64,000 nt of DNA from Thiomicrospira sp. WB1 (GCF_001507535.1 NZ_LQBN01000004.1:62001-126000); one strand, 5' to 3'. Counted from the stretch's first letter, positions 9,231-19,758 are shown. Translations and numbers: made by a program. The notes: generated from the letters alone by a model not told the origin.

Positions 9231-10541
9231 TTACCGCCCTTTTAAGTTTGCCTTCTTCATCATGCTTTCGTACTGACCCGATTGCAGATGCGCTTGTATG
9301 TTGGTCATAAAATCCATCACCACAATCACAATGATCAGTAGCGAGGTTCCGCCAAAATAAAACGGAACATTCCAATACAGGATCAGAAATTCCGGCAGCA
9401 AACAGACAAGCGTAATGTAGATCGCACCAGCCAGAGTCAATCGGCTCATGATGGTGTCAATCTTACGAGCTGTTTGTGGACCAGGACGTACTCCCGGCAT
9501 AAAGGCGCCAGATTTCCGCAAATTATCCGCTGTTTCATTTGGGTTAAATACAATCGCTGTATAAAAGAAACAGAAGAAAATGATGGCGGCTGCATAAAAC
9601 ACGATATACAAAGGTTGGCCAGGGGACATTGTGGTTGCAATGTCCTTCAACCATCCCAGATTTTCAGCACTGCCGAACCATCCACCCAAGGTTGCAGGGA
9701 ACAAAATAATACTGGAAGCGAAGATGGGAGGAATCACCCCGGCCATGTTCAACTTCAGTGGCAAATGCCCTTCTTGTCCACCGTACATTTTTCGTCCACG
9801 CATGCGCTGTGCATAGTGAATGGGAATACGACGTTGTCCGCGCTCAACAAAGACCACGAAGGCAATGACCGCAAACACAAGTGCAAGCAGTACAAAAGCC
9901 GTGATGGCGTGCAGAGCACCCGTATTAACTTGTTCAAACGTCCCACCTAAAGCTGACGGCAATCCGGCAACAATACCAGCAAAGATGATCAGAGAGATCC
10001 CATTGCCAATGCCACGCTCAGTAATTTGCTCACCCAGCCACATTAGAAAAATGGTTCCGCTCACCAGTGTTGTCACGGCGATGACTTTGAACAAGAAGCC
10101 TGGCTCGACCACAACGGACATACCGTTAACATTTTGCGATTCCAGCGCGATTGACACACCTATCGCCTGGAAAGTCGCCAAAACGACGGTCCCATAACGT
10201 GTGTACTGAGTAATTTTGCGTCGCCCGGCTTCGCCATCTTTTTTAAGCTGTTCAAGCTTCGGCGAAACGACCGTTAGCAACTGCATGATAATCGCAGCCG
10301 AGATATAAGGCATGATCCCTAATGCCAAAATCGACAGTCGCTCCAAAGCACCACCTGAAAACATGTTAAACATGTCCAGGATCGTGCCTTGCTGCTGCTC
10401 AAACATCGCCGCCAGCGCGACCGGGTCAATCAATGGAACAGGGATATGAGTCCCTAATCGGTAAACGATCAACGCACCCAGAACGAAAAAGATCTTTTGG
10501 CTCAGGCCACTGCTAGCAGAGTTGTCTGGAGCTTGACTCAT
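9231..10541 (-). CDS. secY: Preprotein translocase subunit SecY
   Basis: SecY forms the protein-conducting channel of the Sec translocon in the inner membrane, with SecE (encoded at 35.5 kb) and SecG. The 436 residues contain about ten hydrophobic helices. Family landmarks include [25 protein letters not shown] near residues 57-80 and the cytoplasmic loop [20 protein letters not shown]. The C-terminal KKANLKGR is typical. It follows rplO by two bases and ends the spc operon. rpmJ, which commonly follows it, is not found downstream. Confidence 0.98.
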   Translation of the reverse strand: MSQAPDNSASSGLSQKIFFVLGALIVYRLGTHIPVPLIDPVALAAMFEQQQGTILDMFNMFSGGALERLSILALGIMPYISAAIIMQLLTVVSPKLEQLKKDGEAGRRKITQYTRYGTVVLATFQAIGVSIALESQNVNGMSVVVEPGFLFKVIAVTTLVSGTIFLMWLGEQITERGIGNGISLIIFAGIVAGLPSALGGTFEQVNTGALHAITAFVLLALVFAVIAFVVFVERGQRRIPIHYAQRMRGRKMYGGQEGHLPLKLNMAGVIPPIFASSIILFPATLGGWFGSAENLGWLKDIATTMSPGQPLYIVFYAAAIIFFCFFYTAIVFNPNETADNLRKSGAFMPGVRPGPQTARKIDTIMSRLTLAGAIYITLVCLLPEFLILYWNVPFYFGGTSLLIIVIVVMDFMTNIQAHLQSGQYESMMKKANLKGR

Positions 10542-10543
10542 AA

Positions 10544-10978
10544 TTATGCTTCTACCGATCCGCCAGCAGCTTCAATCGCAGCTTTTGCACCGGCTGTCGC
10601 TTTCAGACCCGACACTTTCACTGCTTTTGTCAATTCACCACTGTTAATGATTTTGACGGTTTTGATGTTTTTGTTAACAACATTCGCCGCCTTCAGAGCC
10701 GTCAAATCCACAACATCCGCATCGATCTTGGACAAAGTGTCCAATCGAATTTCGGTGGTCGTCATCGCCATTTTGGAAGTAAAACCAACTTTCGGCAAAC
10801 GACGCTGCAAAGGCATTTGACCGCCTTCAAAACCAACTTGTGGCTTTCCACCTGAACGTGACTTTTGACCTTTGTGGCCACGGCCAGCCATTTTTCCGTT
10901 GCCGGAACCTGGACCTCGGCCTTTACGCTTTGCGTCTTTCTTTTCACCATCAGCCGGTGAGAGAGTGTTTAAAAACAT
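10544..10978 (-). CDS. rplO: 50S ribosomal protein L15
   Basis: L15 is a late-assembly large-subunit protein. The 144 residues begin [21 protein letters not shown] and continue with the glycine-rich basic extension [24 protein letters not shown], which winds through 23S rRNA, then the globular domain with [17 protein letters not shown]. The length equals the family norm of about 144. It follows rpmD in the spc operon. Confidence 0.98.
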   Translation of the reverse strand: MFLNTLSPADGEKKDAKRKGRGPGSGNGKMAGRGHKGQKSRSGGKPQVGFEGGQMPLQRRLPKVGFTSKMAMTTTEIRLDTLSKIDADVVDLTALKAANVVNKNIKTVKIINSGELTKAVKVSGLKATAGAKAAIEAAGGSVEA

Positions 10979-10979
10979 G

Positions 10980-11168
10980 TTACGCTTCCTCGACTTTCAG
11001 CAAATAGGAAACTTTGTTGATCATGCCTCGATTTTCAGGCGTATCAACAACGGTGACCGAATGATTAATTTTTCGTAACCCCAAGCCTGAAACACAAGCC
11101 TTGTGTGAAGGAAGGCGTCCAATGATGCTTTTGACCAGAGTTACTTTCACTGATTTGTTTTTCGACAT
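10980..11168 (-). CDS. rpmD: 50S ribosomal protein L30
   Basis: This small large-subunit protein has 62 residues from the ATG at 11168 ([20 protein letters not shown]), with AGGTG about six bases upstream. A GTG nine bases further up would overlap the rpsE stop and is less likely. The [14 protein letters not shown] pattern is diagnostic for L30. One base separates it from the rpsE stop, so the two genes are probably coupled. Confidence 0.96.
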   Translation of the reverse strand: MSKNKSVKVTLVKSIIGRLPSHKACVSGLGLRKINHSVTVVDTPENRGMINKVSYLLKVEEA

Positions 11169-11169
11169 A

Positions 11170-11679
11170 TCATTCACCTAAAATTTCTTCAACCGACTTG
11201 CCACGCTTGGCAGCAATCGACTCTGGGCTACGCATGCCAGTCAAAGCGTTGACCGTAGATCGAACAACGTTAACTGGACGAGTGGTGCCAACACATTTGG
11301 CAAGAACGTCCTTCACACCAGCTGCTTCGAGTACAGCACGCATCGCACCACCTGCGATGATCCCTGTCCCGTCGGAAGCTGGCAACAAGACGATATTGGC
11401 TGCGCCTTGTTTAAAGTTAATTGGGTACTGCAAAGTGCCATTGTTCAAATGCACGGGCTTCATGTTAATGCGAGCCTTTTCCATGGCTTTTTTGATCGCC
11501 ACGGGTACTTCATTGGCTTTGCCACTGCCATAACCAACTTTGCCTTCGCCATCGCCAACGACTGTCAGTGCAGAGAAACCGAATACACGACCACCCTTAA
11601 CGACCTTTGCGACACGACGAACAGAGACCAGCTTCTCAACCAGTCCTTCTTGACCATCCTGTAATTCTTTTGAAGACAT
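11170..11679 (-). CDS. rpsE: 30S ribosomal protein S5
   Basis: S5 sits at the mRNA entry channel and influences decoding accuracy. The 169 residues include the N-terminal double-stranded RNA-binding domain ([37 protein letters not shown]) and the C-terminal domain with [20 protein letters not shown]. The length is standard. It lies between rplR and rpmD. Confidence 0.98.
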   Translation of the reverse strand: MSSKELQDGQEGLVEKLVSVRRVAKVVKGGRVFGFSALTVVGDGEGKVGYGSGKANEVPVAIKKAMEKARINMKPVHLNNGTLQYPINFKQGAANIVLLPASDGTGIIAGGAMRAVLEAAGVKDVLAKCVGTTRPVNVVRSTVNALTGMRSPESIAAKRGKSVEEILGE

Positions 11680-11693
11680 TGTGATCCCTTCTC

Positions 11694-12047
11694 TTAAAAC
11701 TTAAGACCGTTTTCCCGAGCGGCGTCTGCCAACTCAAGAACGCGACCGTGATATTTGAAGCCAGACCGGTCAAAGGCAACTTTCTCAATGCCTGCAGCTT
11801 TCGCTTTCTCGGCAATGGCTTTCCCTACGACTTTGGCAGCTTCCTTGTTACCAGTCGCGGACACCTGTTTTTTAATGTCGGCCTGAACGGTAGAGCTCGA
11901 AGCCAGAATGTTTGCACCACTCTGGTCAATCAACTGGGCATAGATATGCTTTGGCGTGCGATGCACGCTTAGACGCACTGCGCCTTGATTTGACAATTTT
12001 GCCCGAAGTTTTTTTGCTCTACGCAGTCGGGTTGTTTTCTTTTCCAT
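11694..12047 (-). CDS. rplR: 50S ribosomal protein L18
   Basis: L18 binds 5S rRNA in the central protuberance. From the ATG at 12047 the protein has 117 residues, the E. coli length, beginning [18 protein letters not shown] and carrying [17 protein letters not shown]. Two ATGs lie in tandem (12050 and 12047). The GGGA upstream is better spaced for the second. It lies between rplF and rpsE. Confidence 0.96.
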   Translation of the reverse strand: MEKKTTRLRRAKKLRAKLSNQGAVRLSVHRTPKHIYAQLIDQSGANILASSSTVQADIKKQVSATGNKEAAKVVGKAIAEKAKAAGIEKVAFDRSGFKYHGRVLELADAARENGLKF

Positions 12048-12062
12048 CATCTGTCCCAACCT

Positions 12063-12596
12063 TTATTTCTTCTTAGCTTCTTTTCGCAGAATATACTCGT
12101 CCGCATACTTAATACCCTTGCCTTTGTATGGCTCAGGTGGACGATAACTTCGAATTTCTGAAGCGACCTGCCCAACGGCTTGCTTGTCTGCACCTTTGAC
12201 AACAATTTCTGTGTTGCTAGGCGTTTCAACCGTAATGCCTTCAGGCAACTCGTGAGCAACGGGGTGAGAAAAACCGAGTGTAAGGTTCAAAACGCGTCCT
12301 TGAGCCTGGGCACGGTAACCAACACCGACCAGCTGCAATTTTTTTTCAAACCCTTCGGTTACACCTAGCACCATATTATTGATGTTAGAGCGAACCGTGC
12401 CGGCTTGAGCCCAGGCTTTTTTGCTATCATCATTCGGATAAACACTGATGACGCCAGACTCTTCCTTGACAGTAACCACCTGGTTAAATTGCCCGGTTAG
12501 ATTGCCCTTGCTACCTTTCACGGAAACTGAATTTCCGTTAATCGATACGTCAACACCTGAAGGGATGGTGATAGGAGATTTTGCAATTCTAGACAT
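12063..12596 (-). CDS. rplF: 50S ribosomal protein L6
   Basis: L6 lies near the GTPase-associated centre of the 50S subunit. The 177 residues form the two repeated L6 domains: [21 protein letters not shown] opens the first, and [22 protein letters not shown] opens the second. The signature [14 protein letters not shown] is near the C-terminus. The length is that of E. coli. It follows rpsH in the spc operon. Confidence 0.98.
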   Translation of the reverse strand: MSRIAKSPITIPSGVDVSINGNSVSVKGSKGNLTGQFNQVVTVKEESGVISVYPNDDSKKAWAQAGTVRSNINNMVLGVTEGFEKKLQLVGVGYRAQAQGRVLNLTLGFSHPVAHELPEGITVETPSNTEIVVKGADKQAVGQVASEIRSYRPPEPYKGKGIKYADEYILRKEAKKK

Positions 12597-12605
12597 ACGA
12601 TTCTC

Positions 12606-13001
12606 CTATGCTACGTAACACATGATTTCGCCACCAATACCAGCTTGGCGCGCTTCACGGTCAGACATAATTCCCTTGGATGTGGATACTACTGCCACAC
12701 CAAGCCCACCAATCACTTTCGGCAATTCGTTTTTGTTTTTGTAAACACGCAAACCAGGACGACTAACACGCTTTAGCATCTCAATCACAGGTTTGCCTTC
12801 GAAATATTTCAAATCAACCGACAGCTGCGCAATGCCATTATCATCGCTGACGTGATAGGCATTCACGTAGCCTTCATTAGCCAATACTTGCGCCACCGCC
12901 TTTTTTACTTTGGAAGACGGCATCGTTACTTTCGCGTGCCCAGCAAGCTGGCCATTACGAATACGGGTTAGCATATCAGCTATTGGATCAGACATACTCA
13001 T
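12606..13001 (-). CDS. rpsH: 30S ribosomal protein S8
   Basis: S8 is a primary binder of the central domain of 16S rRNA. The 131 residues begin [18 protein letters not shown] and end with [20 protein letters not shown], both characteristic. In E. coli S8 represses spc-operon translation by binding near rplE; a corresponding structure was not identified here. It lies between rpsN and rplF. Confidence 0.98.
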   Translation of the reverse strand: MSMSDPIADMLTRIRNGQLAGHAKVTMPSSKVKKAVAQVLANEGYVNAYHVSDDNGIAQLSVDLKYFEGKPVIEMLKRVSRPGLRVYKNKNELPKVIGGLGVAVVSTSKGIMSDREARQAGIGGEIMCYVA

Positions 13002-13013
13002 AAATATTTATCC

Positions 13014-13319
13014 TTACCAACTTGCTTTTCTTAATCCAGGAACATCACCTTGCATTGCGAGCTTGCGCAACATATTACGTGACAAACCAAATTTTCTATA
13101 AACGCCATGTGGGCGACCTGTCAAACGACAACGATTTTGTTGACGAACAGGGGATGCATTGCGAGGCAGCTTTGCCAGCTTATCCATCGCATCCATACGC
13201 TCCTCATAGCTCAAAGACATATCCACCGATGCCTTTTTTAACTCAGCTCGCTTGTTGGCGTATTTTTTCACCATCTTTGCGCGCTTCTTTTCTCTTTCGA
13301 TCATGGATTGTTTCGCCAT
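13014..13319 (-). CDS. rpsN: 30S ribosomal protein S14, zinc-independent type
   Basis: S14 belongs to the small-subunit head. The 101 residues are the long C-minus form: the four zinc-binding cysteines of the short zinc-ribbon type are absent. The conserved region [20 protein letters not shown] followed by [12 protein letters not shown] identifies it. It lies between rplE and rpsH, and no alternative copy is present in the window. Confidence 0.98.
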   Translation of the reverse strand: MAKQSMIEREKKRAKMVKKYANKRAELKKASVDMSLSYEERMDAMDKLAKLPRNASPVRQQNRCRLTGRPHGVYRKFGLSRNMLRKLAMQGDVPGLRKASW

Positions 13320-13328
13320 AAGAAACCC

Positions 13329-13871
13329 CTACTGTTTTTTGAATGGGAAGTTAAAGGCTTCCAGAAGCGCAAGGGCTTCATCGTTATTTTCCGCAGTCGT
13401 CGCAAAACTGATGTCCATGCCACGAATCTTATCGACTTGCTCGAATTCGATTTCCGGAAAAATAATTTGTTCTTTAACACCCAGATTGTAATTGCCGCGG
13501 CCGTCAAAGGCGGTACGCTTCACGCCCTGAAAATCTCGCACACGCGGCAACGCAATATTGATCAGACGATCCAAAAACTCATACATTTTTGCACCGCGCA
13601 ATGTCACTTTACAGCCCAATGGATAACCATCTCGCACCTTGAAACTGGCGACGGATTTACGAGCTATCGTCTTCATTGGTTTCTGACCTGTGATTCGTTG
13701 CATGTCTGAAATCGCATTTTCCAGAACTTTTTTATCACCGATCGCTTCGCCCACACCCATGTTGACAGTAATTTTGGTCAACTTAGGAGCCTGCATTACT
13801 GACTTATAGCCAAACTTCTCAACCAGGCTGGGTACAATCTGCTCTTGATATAATTTTTGTAGTCGTGCCAT
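13329..13871 (-). CDS. rplE: 50S ribosomal protein L5
   Basis: L5 binds 5S rRNA and contacts the P-site tRNA. The 180 residues begin [20 protein letters not shown] and contain [19 protein letters not shown] and the C-terminal [21 protein letters not shown]. The length is one residue above E. coli. It lies between rplX and rpsN. Confidence 0.98.
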   Translation of the reverse strand: MARLQKLYQEQIVPSLVEKFGYKSVMQAPKLTKITVNMGVGEAIGDKKVLENAISDMQRITGQKPMKTIARKSVASFKVRDGYPLGCKVTLRGAKMYEFLDRLINIALPRVRDFQGVKRTAFDGRGNYNLGVKEQIIFPEIEFEQVDKIRGMDISFATTAENNDEALALLEAFNFPFKKQ

Positions 13872-13883
13872 ATCTCAACCTGC

Positions 13884-14198
13884 TTATTGGTCTACCACGT
13901 TGCCATTGGACTTGAAGAAACGAACTTTCTTTTCGCCTTCAAATCGGAAGCCAACGCGATCCGCTTTTTTTGTTTCTGGATTGTACAAAGCGACATTTGA
14001 AACATGAATGGGCATTTCTTTAGAAACGATCCCGCCCTGTTCCCCTGTCATTGGGTTGGGCTTAACATGTTTTTTTGCCAGATTGATACCATCCACAAGT
14101 AACTTACCGTCTTGCATCACCTTGGAAACCGCTCCGCGCTTCCCCTTATCTTTGCCTGCAATAACGATAACCTCATCACCTTTTCTTAGACGATTCAT
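13884..14198 (-). CDS. rplX: 50S ribosomal protein L24
   Basis: L24 initiates 50S assembly. The 104 residues open with the KOW motif [20 protein letters not shown], and continue with [22 protein letters not shown], typical for the family. It follows rplN by nine bases in the spc operon. Confidence 0.98.
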   Translation of the reverse strand: MNRLRKGDEVIVIAGKDKGKRGAVSKVMQDGKLLVDGINLAKKHVKPNPMTGEQGGIVSKEMPIHVSNVALYNPETKKADRVGFRFEGEKKVRFFKSNGNVVDQ

Positions 14199-14207
14199 TT
14201 TCGTTCC

Positions 14208-14576
14208 TTATATAACTTCTGGAGCCAGTGAGACAATTTTCATAAACTTGTCATTACGCAGTTCACGGGTTACCGGACCAAAGATACGAGTCCCGATCGG
14301 CTCTTCTTTATTGTTAAGAATCACTGCGGCATTACCGTCGAATTTGATTTTCGAACCATCCGGGCGCCGAACACCTTGGGCAGTGCGAACCACAACGGCA
14401 TTGTAAACGTCACCTTTCTTAACTTTTCCTCGAGGTGCGGCCTCTTTAACTGCCACCTTAATGACATCACCCACACCAGCGTAGCGGCGCTTTGAGCCAC
14501 CTAGCACTTTAATGCACTGGACTTTTCTTGCGCCGCTGTTATCAGCGACATCCAGAACGGTTTGCATTTGAATCAT
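14208..14576 (-). CDS. rplN: 50S ribosomal protein L14
   Basis: L14 takes part in the B8 bridge with the 30S subunit and binds the silencing factor RsfS. The 122 residues begin [20 protein letters not shown] and contain [21 protein letters not shown] and [20 protein letters not shown]. It is the first gene of the spc operon, about 95 bases downstream of a good promoter. Confidence 0.98.
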   Translation of the reverse strand: MIQMQTVLDVADNSGARKVQCIKVLGGSKRRYAGVGDVIKVAVKEAAPRGKVKKGDVYNAVVVRTAQGVRRPDGSKIKFDGNAAVILNNKEEPIGTRIFGPVTRELRNDKFMKIVSLAPEVI

Positions 14577-14609
14577 GATGGAACTCCATCCAAATTAAGT
14601 AACACGAAA

Positions 14610-14654
14610 ACCGCCAAAACAGCCAGTTCCTTTTGGCTTAGCTGTTAAGGCGGT
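14610..14654 (-). promoter_or_regulatory. Leader hairpin of the spc operon
   Basis: The transcript from the spc promoter would fold ACCGCC-TT-AACAGC against GCTGTTTTGGCGGT. That gives two 6-bp helices separated by a 2x2 mismatch, followed by TTTTCG. It sits between the promoter and rplN and could be an attenuator or a protein-binding site. No ligand is identified. Confidence 0.5.
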
Positions 14655-14668
14655 AAAAAATTGCGGCT

Positions 14669-14696
14669 ATTATATCAGTAATTAAATGAGTTGCAA
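14669..14696 (-). promoter_or_regulatory. spc operon promoter
   Basis: On the minus strand TTGCAA (14691-14696) and a perfect TATAAT (14669-14674) are separated by 16 bases, in the 124-base gap between rpsQ and rplN. This separates the spc transcription unit from the S10 operon. Confidence 0.72.
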
Positions 14697-14700
14697 GTAA

Positions 14701-14964
14701 TTACAACTTAGCCTTTTCATCAACAGAAACAAGCGTCCATGATTTGTTTTTAGAAATGGGCGCACATTCTGAGATGGTTACCTGGTCACCAACACCACAA
14801 GTATTGTCAGCGTCATGAGCCATAATTTTTGTTGATTTACGAACGAATTTTTTATACTTCGGGTGTTTGATAAATCGATCGGTTTTGACAACGATCGACT
14901 GCTGCATGCCATTACTGACAACGACACCTTGAAGTGTACGAGGTTTCTTTTCTGTACCAGCCAT
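14701..14964 (-). CDS. rpsQ: 30S ribosomal protein S17
   Basis: S17 is a primary 16S rRNA-binding protein of OB fold. The 87 residues contain [34 protein letters not shown] and [19 protein letters not shown], all diagnostic. It is the last gene of the S10 operon, one base after rpmC, and is followed by the spc promoter. Confidence 0.98.
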   Translation of the reverse strand: MAGTEKKPRTLQGVVVSNGMQQSIVVKTDRFIKHPKYKKFVRKSTKIMAHDADNTCGVGDQVTISECAPISKNKSWTLVSVDEKAKL

Positions 14965-14965
14965 T

Positions 14966-15154
14966 CTATTTACTCACTTTCTCTCGAATGATGGTTTTAA
15001 CACGTGCAACATTGCGACGCACTTTCTTCAACTCTGCTGTGTTTGAGAGTTGACCCGTTGCATGCTGCATTCTCAAGTTGAATTGCTCCTTGGCCAGCTC
15101 ATCCAACTGACCCCGCAACTCATCAACCGTTTTTTCTCTTAACTCTGACGTCAT
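14966..15154 (-). CDS. rpmC: 50S ribosomal protein L29
   Basis: L29 is a two-helix protein at the tunnel exit, where signal recognition particle and trigger factor dock with its neighbours. The 62 residues include [24 protein letters not shown] (split here as an N-terminal helix) and the C-terminal [13 protein letters not shown]. It abuts rplP directly and is followed by rpsQ after one base. Confidence 0.97.
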   Translation of the reverse strand: MTSELREKTVDELRGQLDELAKEQFNLRMQHATGQLSNTAELKKVRRNVARVKTIIREKVSK

Positions 15155-15568
15155 TTACATCACCGTTCTAGTTACGAATTGTGTCTTAAAAGGTAATTTT
15201 GCAGCTGCCAGCTCAAATGCTTCTCTAGCAACTTTTTCATCGACGCCCTGCATTTCATACAGAACACGACCAGGCTGAACTTGAGCAACCCAGTACTCGA
15301 CGCTACCTTTACCTTTACCCATCCGCACTTCTAGCGGCTTATTTGTAATCGGTTTGTCTGGAAAGACACGAATCCAAATCTTAGCACCACGCTTTACTTT
15401 TCGAGTCATAACTCGACGAGCTGCCTCGATCTGACGTGAGGTCATTCTTCCGCGCTCCATGGCTTTAAGGCCATATTCGCCAAAACTGATTTTATTCCCA
15501 ACATTGGCTAGACCGCGGTTACGTCCTTTTTGCACCTTTCTGAATTTGGTTCTTTTAGGCATCAACAT
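15155..15568 (-). CDS. rplP: 50S ribosomal protein L16
   Basis: L16 helps to position A-site tRNA near the peptidyl transferase centre. The 137 residues begin [19 protein letters not shown] and include [17 protein letters not shown] and [20 protein letters not shown]. The arginine corresponding to the hydroxylated Arg81 lies in this conserved stretch. Length and start are standard. It lies between rpsC and rpmC. Confidence 0.98.
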   Translation of the reverse strand: MLMPKRTKFRKVQKGRNRGLANVGNKISFGEYGLKAMERGRMTSRQIEAARRVMTRKVKRGAKIWIRVFPDKPITNKPLEVRMGKGKGSVEYWVAQVQPGRVLYEMQGVDEKVAREAFELAAAKLPFKTQFVTRTVM

Positions 15569-15582
15569 AACTAATATTCCTT

Positions 15583-16266
15583 TTATTTACGGCCTTTCTT
15601 GCCTTTGCCTTTGTTGTCGGAATCCACCATCGAGATCTTTTCCAGTTTTTCTCCGTTAAAGATCCAGACTTTGACACCAATGATGCCGTAAGTGGTGTTG
15701 GCCTCAAAGGCGGCATAATCGATATCAGCGCGCAGAGTATGCAACGGCACACGCCCTTCTCTGTACCATTCAGCACGTGCAATTTCGGCACCATTCAAAC
15801 GCCCGGAAACATGAACTTTGATGCCTTGAGCACCCAGTCGCATCGCATTCCCTACCGCACGCTTCATAGCACGACGGAACTGAATGCGTTTTTCCAACTG
15901 CTGAGCAATGCTTTCAGCAACCAGTCGGGCATCCAGCTCTGGCTTCTTGATCTCTTCGATATTGATATTGACAGGCAAACCGGTTTTGGCAACAAGAAGC
16001 TGCTTCAATTTCTCAATATCTTCACCTTTTTTACCAATAACAACGCCTGGACGAGCCGTATGGATGCTGATACGAATGCCATTGGCAACTCGTTCGATAT
16101 TAATTTTGGAAACGGACGCATGCTTGAGCTTTTCTCTCAACATGTCTCGGATTTCAACGTCACTGACGAGAAAATCAGAATAGGCTTTGCTGTCCGCGTA
16201 CCAACGTGCATTCCAGTCTTTTGTAATACCCAGTCGAATACCAACGGGTTGAACTTTCTGTCCCAT
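15583..16266 (-). CDS. rpsC: 30S ribosomal protein S3
   Basis: S3 helps to form the mRNA entry tunnel and has helicase activity with S4 and S5. The 227 residues begin [20 protein letters not shown], contain the KH domain [15 protein letters not shown], and the C-terminal region with [12 protein letters not shown]. The lysine-glycine tail (KGKGKKGRK) is typical. It lies between rplV and rplP. Confidence 0.98.
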   Translation of the reverse strand: MGQKVQPVGIRLGITKDWNARWYADSKAYSDFLVSDVEIRDMLREKLKHASVSKINIERVANGIRISIHTARPGVVIGKKGEDIEKLKQLLVAKTGLPVNINIEEIKKPELDARLVAESIAQQLEKRIQFRRAMKRAVGNAMRLGAQGIKVHVSGRLNGAEIARAEWYREGRVPLHTLRADIDYAAFEANTTYGIIGVKVWIFNGEKLEKISMVDSDNKGKGKKGRK

Positions 16267-16278
16267 GCTTAAATCTCC

Positions 16279-16611
16279 TTACTTTTCGCCAACAGCGACG
16301 GTAATATGACTGATTCGCTTAAGAATACGATTTCCGCGCCCTTTAGCTCGCGCACGCATGCGCTTCATAATCGGTCCTTCGTTGACGTAAGCTTGGGTTA
16401 CCTTCAACTCGTCAATATCCGCACCCTCATTATTCTCTGCATTCGCAATGGCTGAGTTGAGTACTTTTCCGATCAGACCAGCAGCTTTTTTATCACTGAA
16501 GGCCAGCATATTAACAGCTGTTTCAACGTCCTGACCACGAATCATGTCAGCCACCAATCTCGCTTTTTGAGGAGAAATACGGGCAAATCGATGTGTTGCA
16601 CTTACTTGCAT
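16279..16611 (-). CDS. rplV: 50S ribosomal protein L22
   Basis: L22 lines the peptide exit tunnel, and its beta-hairpin is a site of macrolide resistance. The 110 residues include [17 protein letters not shown] and the hairpin segment [21 protein letters not shown], shown here without deletions. The length equals that of E. coli. It lies between rpsS and rpsC. Confidence 0.98.
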   Translation of the reverse strand: MQVSATHRFARISPQKARLVADMIRGQDVETAVNMLAFSDKKAAGLIGKVLNSAIANAENNEGADIDELKVTQAYVNEGPIMKRMRARAKGRGNRILKRISHITVAVGEK

Positions 16612-16622
16612 GTCCTTTCTCC

Positions 16623-16895
16623 TTATTTCGATTTCTTATCGGCTGCATGACCACGGTAGGTACGGGTCATTGAAAACTCACCCAGCTTATGTCCGACCAT
16701 ATTTTCGGAGATATAAACGGGAATGTGCTCTTTTCCATTATGAACCGCAATCGTCAAGCCAATCATGTCCGGCAGGATCATTGAACGGCGCGACCAGGTT
16801 TTAATGGGACGTTTGTTACCAGATTCTTGTGCCTCAATCACCTTCTTTGCAAGGTGATGATCTACAAAAGGTCCTTTTTTAACTGAACGTGGCAT
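16623..16895 (-). CDS. rpsS: 30S ribosomal protein S19
   Basis: S19 lies in the head of the 30S subunit and contacts S13. The 90 residues begin [19 protein letters not shown] and include [20 protein letters not shown] and [21 protein letters not shown]. It lies between rplB and rplV in the S10 operon. Confidence 0.98.
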   Translation of the reverse strand: MPRSVKKGPFVDHHLAKKVIEAQESGNKRPIKTWSRRSMILPDMIGLTIAVHNGKEHIPVYISENMVGHKLGEFSMTRTYRGHAADKKSK

Positions 16896-16906
16896 GGTGT
16901 CCTTCC

Positions 16907-17734
16907 TTATTTATTTCGACGGCGTACGATCATATTCTCAGTACGCTTATTACTACGGGTTTTCTTACCTTTGGTCGGAACACCCCAAGGCGTAACTGGG
17001 TTACGACCACCGGATGTACGCCCTTCACCACCACCATGAGGGTGATCAACCGGGTTCATGGCCACACCTCGGACGGTTGGTCGCACCCCTTTCCAGCGTT
17101 TGGCACCCGCTTTCCCCAATTTCTTAAGTGAGTGCTCGCTGTTGCCGACTTCACCAATCGTTGCACGACAATCAGCCAGAATCTTACGCATCTCACCTGA
17201 GCGCATTTTCAGCAAAACATAGGCTCCATCACGGCCAGCGATTTGTGCCGATGCACCAGCTGATCGTGCGATTTGCGCACCTTTTCCTGGTCGCATCTCA
17301 ACCGCATGAATAATGGTACCGACCGGAATATTTCTCAGCGGCAACGCATTCCCCGCACGAATTGGAACGTGTACCCCGGATGATACTTCATCCCCGACTT
17401 TAACGTTGCGAGGAGCAAGAATGTAACGGCGCTCACCATCTGCATACTTCAACAATGCAATATGGGCTGTACGATTTGGGTCGTATTCCAGGCGCTCTAC
17501 AACGGCAGAAACACTGTCCTTGTTACGCTTGAAATCAATTTTGCGGTAATGCTGCTTGTGACCACCACCTTTGTGGCGAACGGTAATGCGTCCACTTGAA
17601 TTACGCCCGCCTTTTTTGGATTTCTTCTCCAAAAGTGCTGCGTGAGGCTTCCCTTTATGGAGGTCAGGCTCAACCACACTTACCACAAAACGACGTCCTG
17701 GTGAAGTTGGTTTGGATTTTTTAATAATCGCCAT
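16907..17734 (-). CDS. rplB: 50S ribosomal protein L2
   Basis: L2 is the most conserved large-subunit protein and is needed for subunit joining and peptidyl transfer. The 275 residues include [21 protein letters not shown] and the C-terminal signature [21 protein letters not shown], whose histidine is the one implicated in activity. Length is within two residues of E. coli. It lies between rplW and rpsS. Confidence 0.98.
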   Translation of the reverse strand: MAIIKKSKPTSPGRRFVVSVVEPDLHKGKPHAALLEKKSKKGGRNSSGRITVRHKGGGHKQHYRKIDFKRNKDSVSAVVERLEYDPNRTAHIALLKYADGERRYILAPRNVKVGDEVSSGVHVPIRAGNALPLRNIPVGTIIHAVEMRPGKGAQIARSAGASAQIAGRDGAYVLLKMRSGEMRKILADCRATIGEVGNSEHSLKKLGKAGAKRWKGVRPTVRGVAMNPVDHPHGGGEGRTSGGRNPVTPWGVPTKGKKTRSNKRTENMIVRRRNK

Positions 17735-17745
17735 CGTTATCCCCT

Positions 17746-18042
17746 TTATTCTGCACCGGCGAAGTCAATTTCTTGACCCGGCGCCAGACGCACTACGGCT
17801 TTTCTGATGCCATTTCTTTTACCAGCCCGGCCTCGGAAAAACTTGGTTTTTCCTTTGATGTTAATCATATTAACCGACTGCACCTTCACCTCGAACAACT
17901 GTTCGACGGCCTTTTTTACTTCAGGTTTTGTGGCATCAGGCGTCACTTTAAAAATGTACTGGTCCGACGCATCCGCCAAATTGGCAGATTTCTCAGACAC
18001 ATGAGGAGCCAGCAAAACTTTCATCAATCGTTCGTTTGTCAT
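17746..18042 (-). CDS. rplW: 50S ribosomal protein L23
   Basis: L23 is the docking site for trigger factor and SRP at the exit tunnel. The 98 residues begin [20 protein letters not shown] and contain [22 protein letters not shown] and [13 protein letters not shown]. Its start overlaps the rplD stop by four bases (ATGA), showing coupling. Confidence 0.98.
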   Translation of the reverse strand: MTNERLMKVLLAPHVSEKSANLADASDQYIFKVTPDATKPEVKKAVEQLFEVKVQSVNMINIKGKTKFFRGRAGKRNGIRKAVVRLAPGQEIDFAGAE

Positions 18043-18659
18043 CCCAATCTCTCCTCAAGCTGTTTCAGTGCACCTTGAGTCAGCACTACAGACTGATAAC
18101 CGACCAGGCTTACTGGATCTATCGACGCAACGTCACTGACGGCTGCTTCATACAAATTGCGTGACGACAGGAACAAATACTCATCAAAATTCTCAGTCAC
18201 GACCAGCGCATCTTTTACGTTTAACGTAGACAGCTTCTCTTTAAATTCTTTCGTTTTTGGCGCTGATACCGCAAAGTCATCAACAACAACCAAACGATCG
18301 GTTCTGGCCAATTCAGACAAGATCGAACGCATGGCACCGCGATACATTTTTTTATTCACTTTTTGTGAAAAGTCACGGTTATGACCTGGGAAGGCACGAC
18401 CGCCACCGACCCACACTGGTCCACGTGTCGTACCCGCTCGCGCTCGGCCGGAACCTTTTTGCGCCCATGGCTTTGCGCCACCGCCGCTTACGGCTGAACG
18501 ATTTTTTTGTGCTTTTGTGCCAGAGCGCGCGCCTGCCATATAAGCATTCACAACCTGATGAACCAGGGATTCATTAAAAGGAGTGCCAAACACTGACTCA
18601 GACACATCCAGTGAACCCGATGATTTACCAGTTTGAAGTTCAATTAGTTCTAAATTCAT
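18039..18659 (-). CDS. rplD: 50S ribosomal protein L4
   Basis: L4 reaches into the exit tunnel and in E. coli represses its own S10 operon by attenuation and translation block. From the ATG at 18659 the protein has 206 residues (MNLELIELQTGKSS), with AAGGTG six bases upstream. A tandem ATG at 18662 is closer to the ribosome-binding site. The extended loop GGAKPWAQKGSGRARAG and the segment SQKVNKKMYRGAMRSILSEL identify it. Longer frames run into rplC and are not credible. A terminator-like hairpin in the rpsJ leader makes L4-type attenuation plausible. Confidence 0.97.
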   Translation of the reverse strand: MNLELIELQTGKSSGSLDVSESVFGTPFNESLVHQVVNAYMAGARSGTKAQKNRSAVSGGGAKPWAQKGSGRARAGTTRGPVWVGGGRAFPGHNRDFSQKVNKKMYRGAMRSILSELARTDRLVVVDDFAVSAPKTKEFKEKLSTLNVKDALVVTENFDEYLFLSSRNLYEAAVSDVASIDPVSLVGYQSVVLTQGALKQLEERLG

Positions 18660-18669
18660 CATGCTCACC

Positions 18670-19308
18670 TTACTTAATTGCCTTACGAACAATAACAGTG
18701 CTGCCTTTCGCTCCTGGCAATGCACCTTTGATCAAAAGCAGTGATTTGTCAGCATCCACCTTGACCAGCTCAAGATTTTGAGTAGTCTGGCGAACATTAC
18801 CCATCTGACCCGCCATCTTTTTACCTTTAAAGACACGCCCAGGGGTTTGGTTCTGACCGATCGAACCAGGAGCACGGTGAGCAAGCGAGTTACCGTGGGT
18901 AGCGTCTTGCATATTAAAATTATGACGCTTCACACCACCTGCAAATCCTTTACCTTTTGTGATACCGGTGACATCAACGATTTTGGCTTCTGCCAAACGC
19001 TCAACAGAAATCTCTGTACCGACTTCCAATCCTTCGAGCTCAGTTTCAGCCTCAACACGGAATTCCCACAAACCAGTGCCAGCTTCAACACCAGCCTTAG
19101 CAAAATGTCCTGCCATTGGCTTATTGACACGACCAGCGTGCTTTTGACCCATTGTGACCTGAACGGCATCATACCCATCTACATCAGCGGTTTTGAGCTG
19201 TGTAACACGGTTGCTATCAACTTTCACAACGGTAACAGGAATAGAAACCCCATTCTCATCAAAAACACGAGTCATGCCTTCTTTGGTTCCTACTAGACCA
19301 ATACTCAT
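18670..19308 (-). CDS. rplC: 50S ribosomal protein L3
   Basis: L3 nucleates 50S assembly and reaches the peptidyl transferase centre. The 212 residues begin [20 protein letters not shown] and contain [19 protein letters not shown] and the loop [20 protein letters not shown], which includes the glutamine methylated by PrmB in E. coli. The length is standard. It follows rpsJ after a 68-base gap with inverted repeats. Confidence 0.98.
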   Translation of the reverse strand: MSIGLVGTKEGMTRVFDENGVSIPVTVVKVDSNRVTQLKTADVDGYDAVQVTMGQKHAGRVNKPMAGHFAKAGVEAGTGLWEFRVEAETELEGLEVGTEISVERLAEAKIVDVTGITKGKGFAGGVKRHNFNMQDATHGNSLAHRAPGSIGQNQTPGRVFKGKKMAGQMGNVRQTTQNLELVKVDADKSLLLIKGALPGAKGSTVIVRKAIK

Positions 19309-19335
19309 TTTGTTACCTCATTATTATGTAACCAT

Positions 19336-19359
19336 TAACTATTACGATTGATAGTTAAC
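19336..19359. repeat. Inverted repeat in the rpsJ-rplC gap
   Basis: TTAACTAT and ATAGTTAA form an 8-bp stem with an 8-base loop. No T run follows, so a processing or regulatory RNA hairpin is more likely than a terminator. Confidence 0.45.
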
Positions 19360-19376
19360 TAGAAACAGCCCAGTCT

Positions 19377-19688
19377 TTATCTGAGCTCTAACTGCACATC
19401 AACACCGGCTGCCAGATCAAGCTTCATCAACGCATCAACGGTCTTATCCGTCGGGTCAACAATGTCCAGCAGACGCTTATGAGTACGCAGCTCATACTGA
19501 TCTCGTGCATCCTTGTTCACATGCGGTGAGATCAATACAGTAAAACGCTCTTTACGGGTCGGCATTGGAATCGGCCCTCTTACTTGAGCACCTGTTCGCT
19601 TTGCAGTTTCCGTAATTTCACGAGCAGACTGATCAATCAAACGATGATCAAATGCCTTCAAGCGAATACGTATATTTTGAGTCGCCAT
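19377..19688 (-). CDS. rpsJ: 30S ribosomal protein S10
   Basis: S10 is a head protein of the 30S subunit and, as NusE, a transcription antitermination partner of NusB. The 103 residues from the ATG at 19688 ([20 protein letters not shown]) match E. coli in length. An upstream in-frame start would add seven residues with no family support. [21 protein letters not shown] is diagnostic. It heads the S10 operon, downstream of a promoter and a leader terminator. Confidence 0.98.
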   Translation of the reverse strand: MATQNIRIRLKAFDHRLIDQSAREITETAKRTGAQVRGPIPMPTRKERFTVLISPHVNKDARDQYELRTHKRLLDIVDPTDKTVDALMKLDLAAGVDVQLELR

Positions 19689-19707
19689 AATCTTTTTCTC
19701 ATATTTC

Positions 19708-19744
19708 AAAAAAAGAAAAGCAGTGGCGTAGAACTACCACTGCT
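19708..19744 (-). terminator. Attenuator-like terminator in the S10 leader
   Basis: On the minus strand AGCAGTGG / CCACTGCT (8-bp stem, with a further 3-bp inner helix) is followed by TTTCTTTTTTT. It lies between the S10 promoter and the rpsJ start, so the operon's own transcripts must pass it. Confidence 0.68.
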
Positions 19745-19758
19745 CATTGAGGTTGCGG

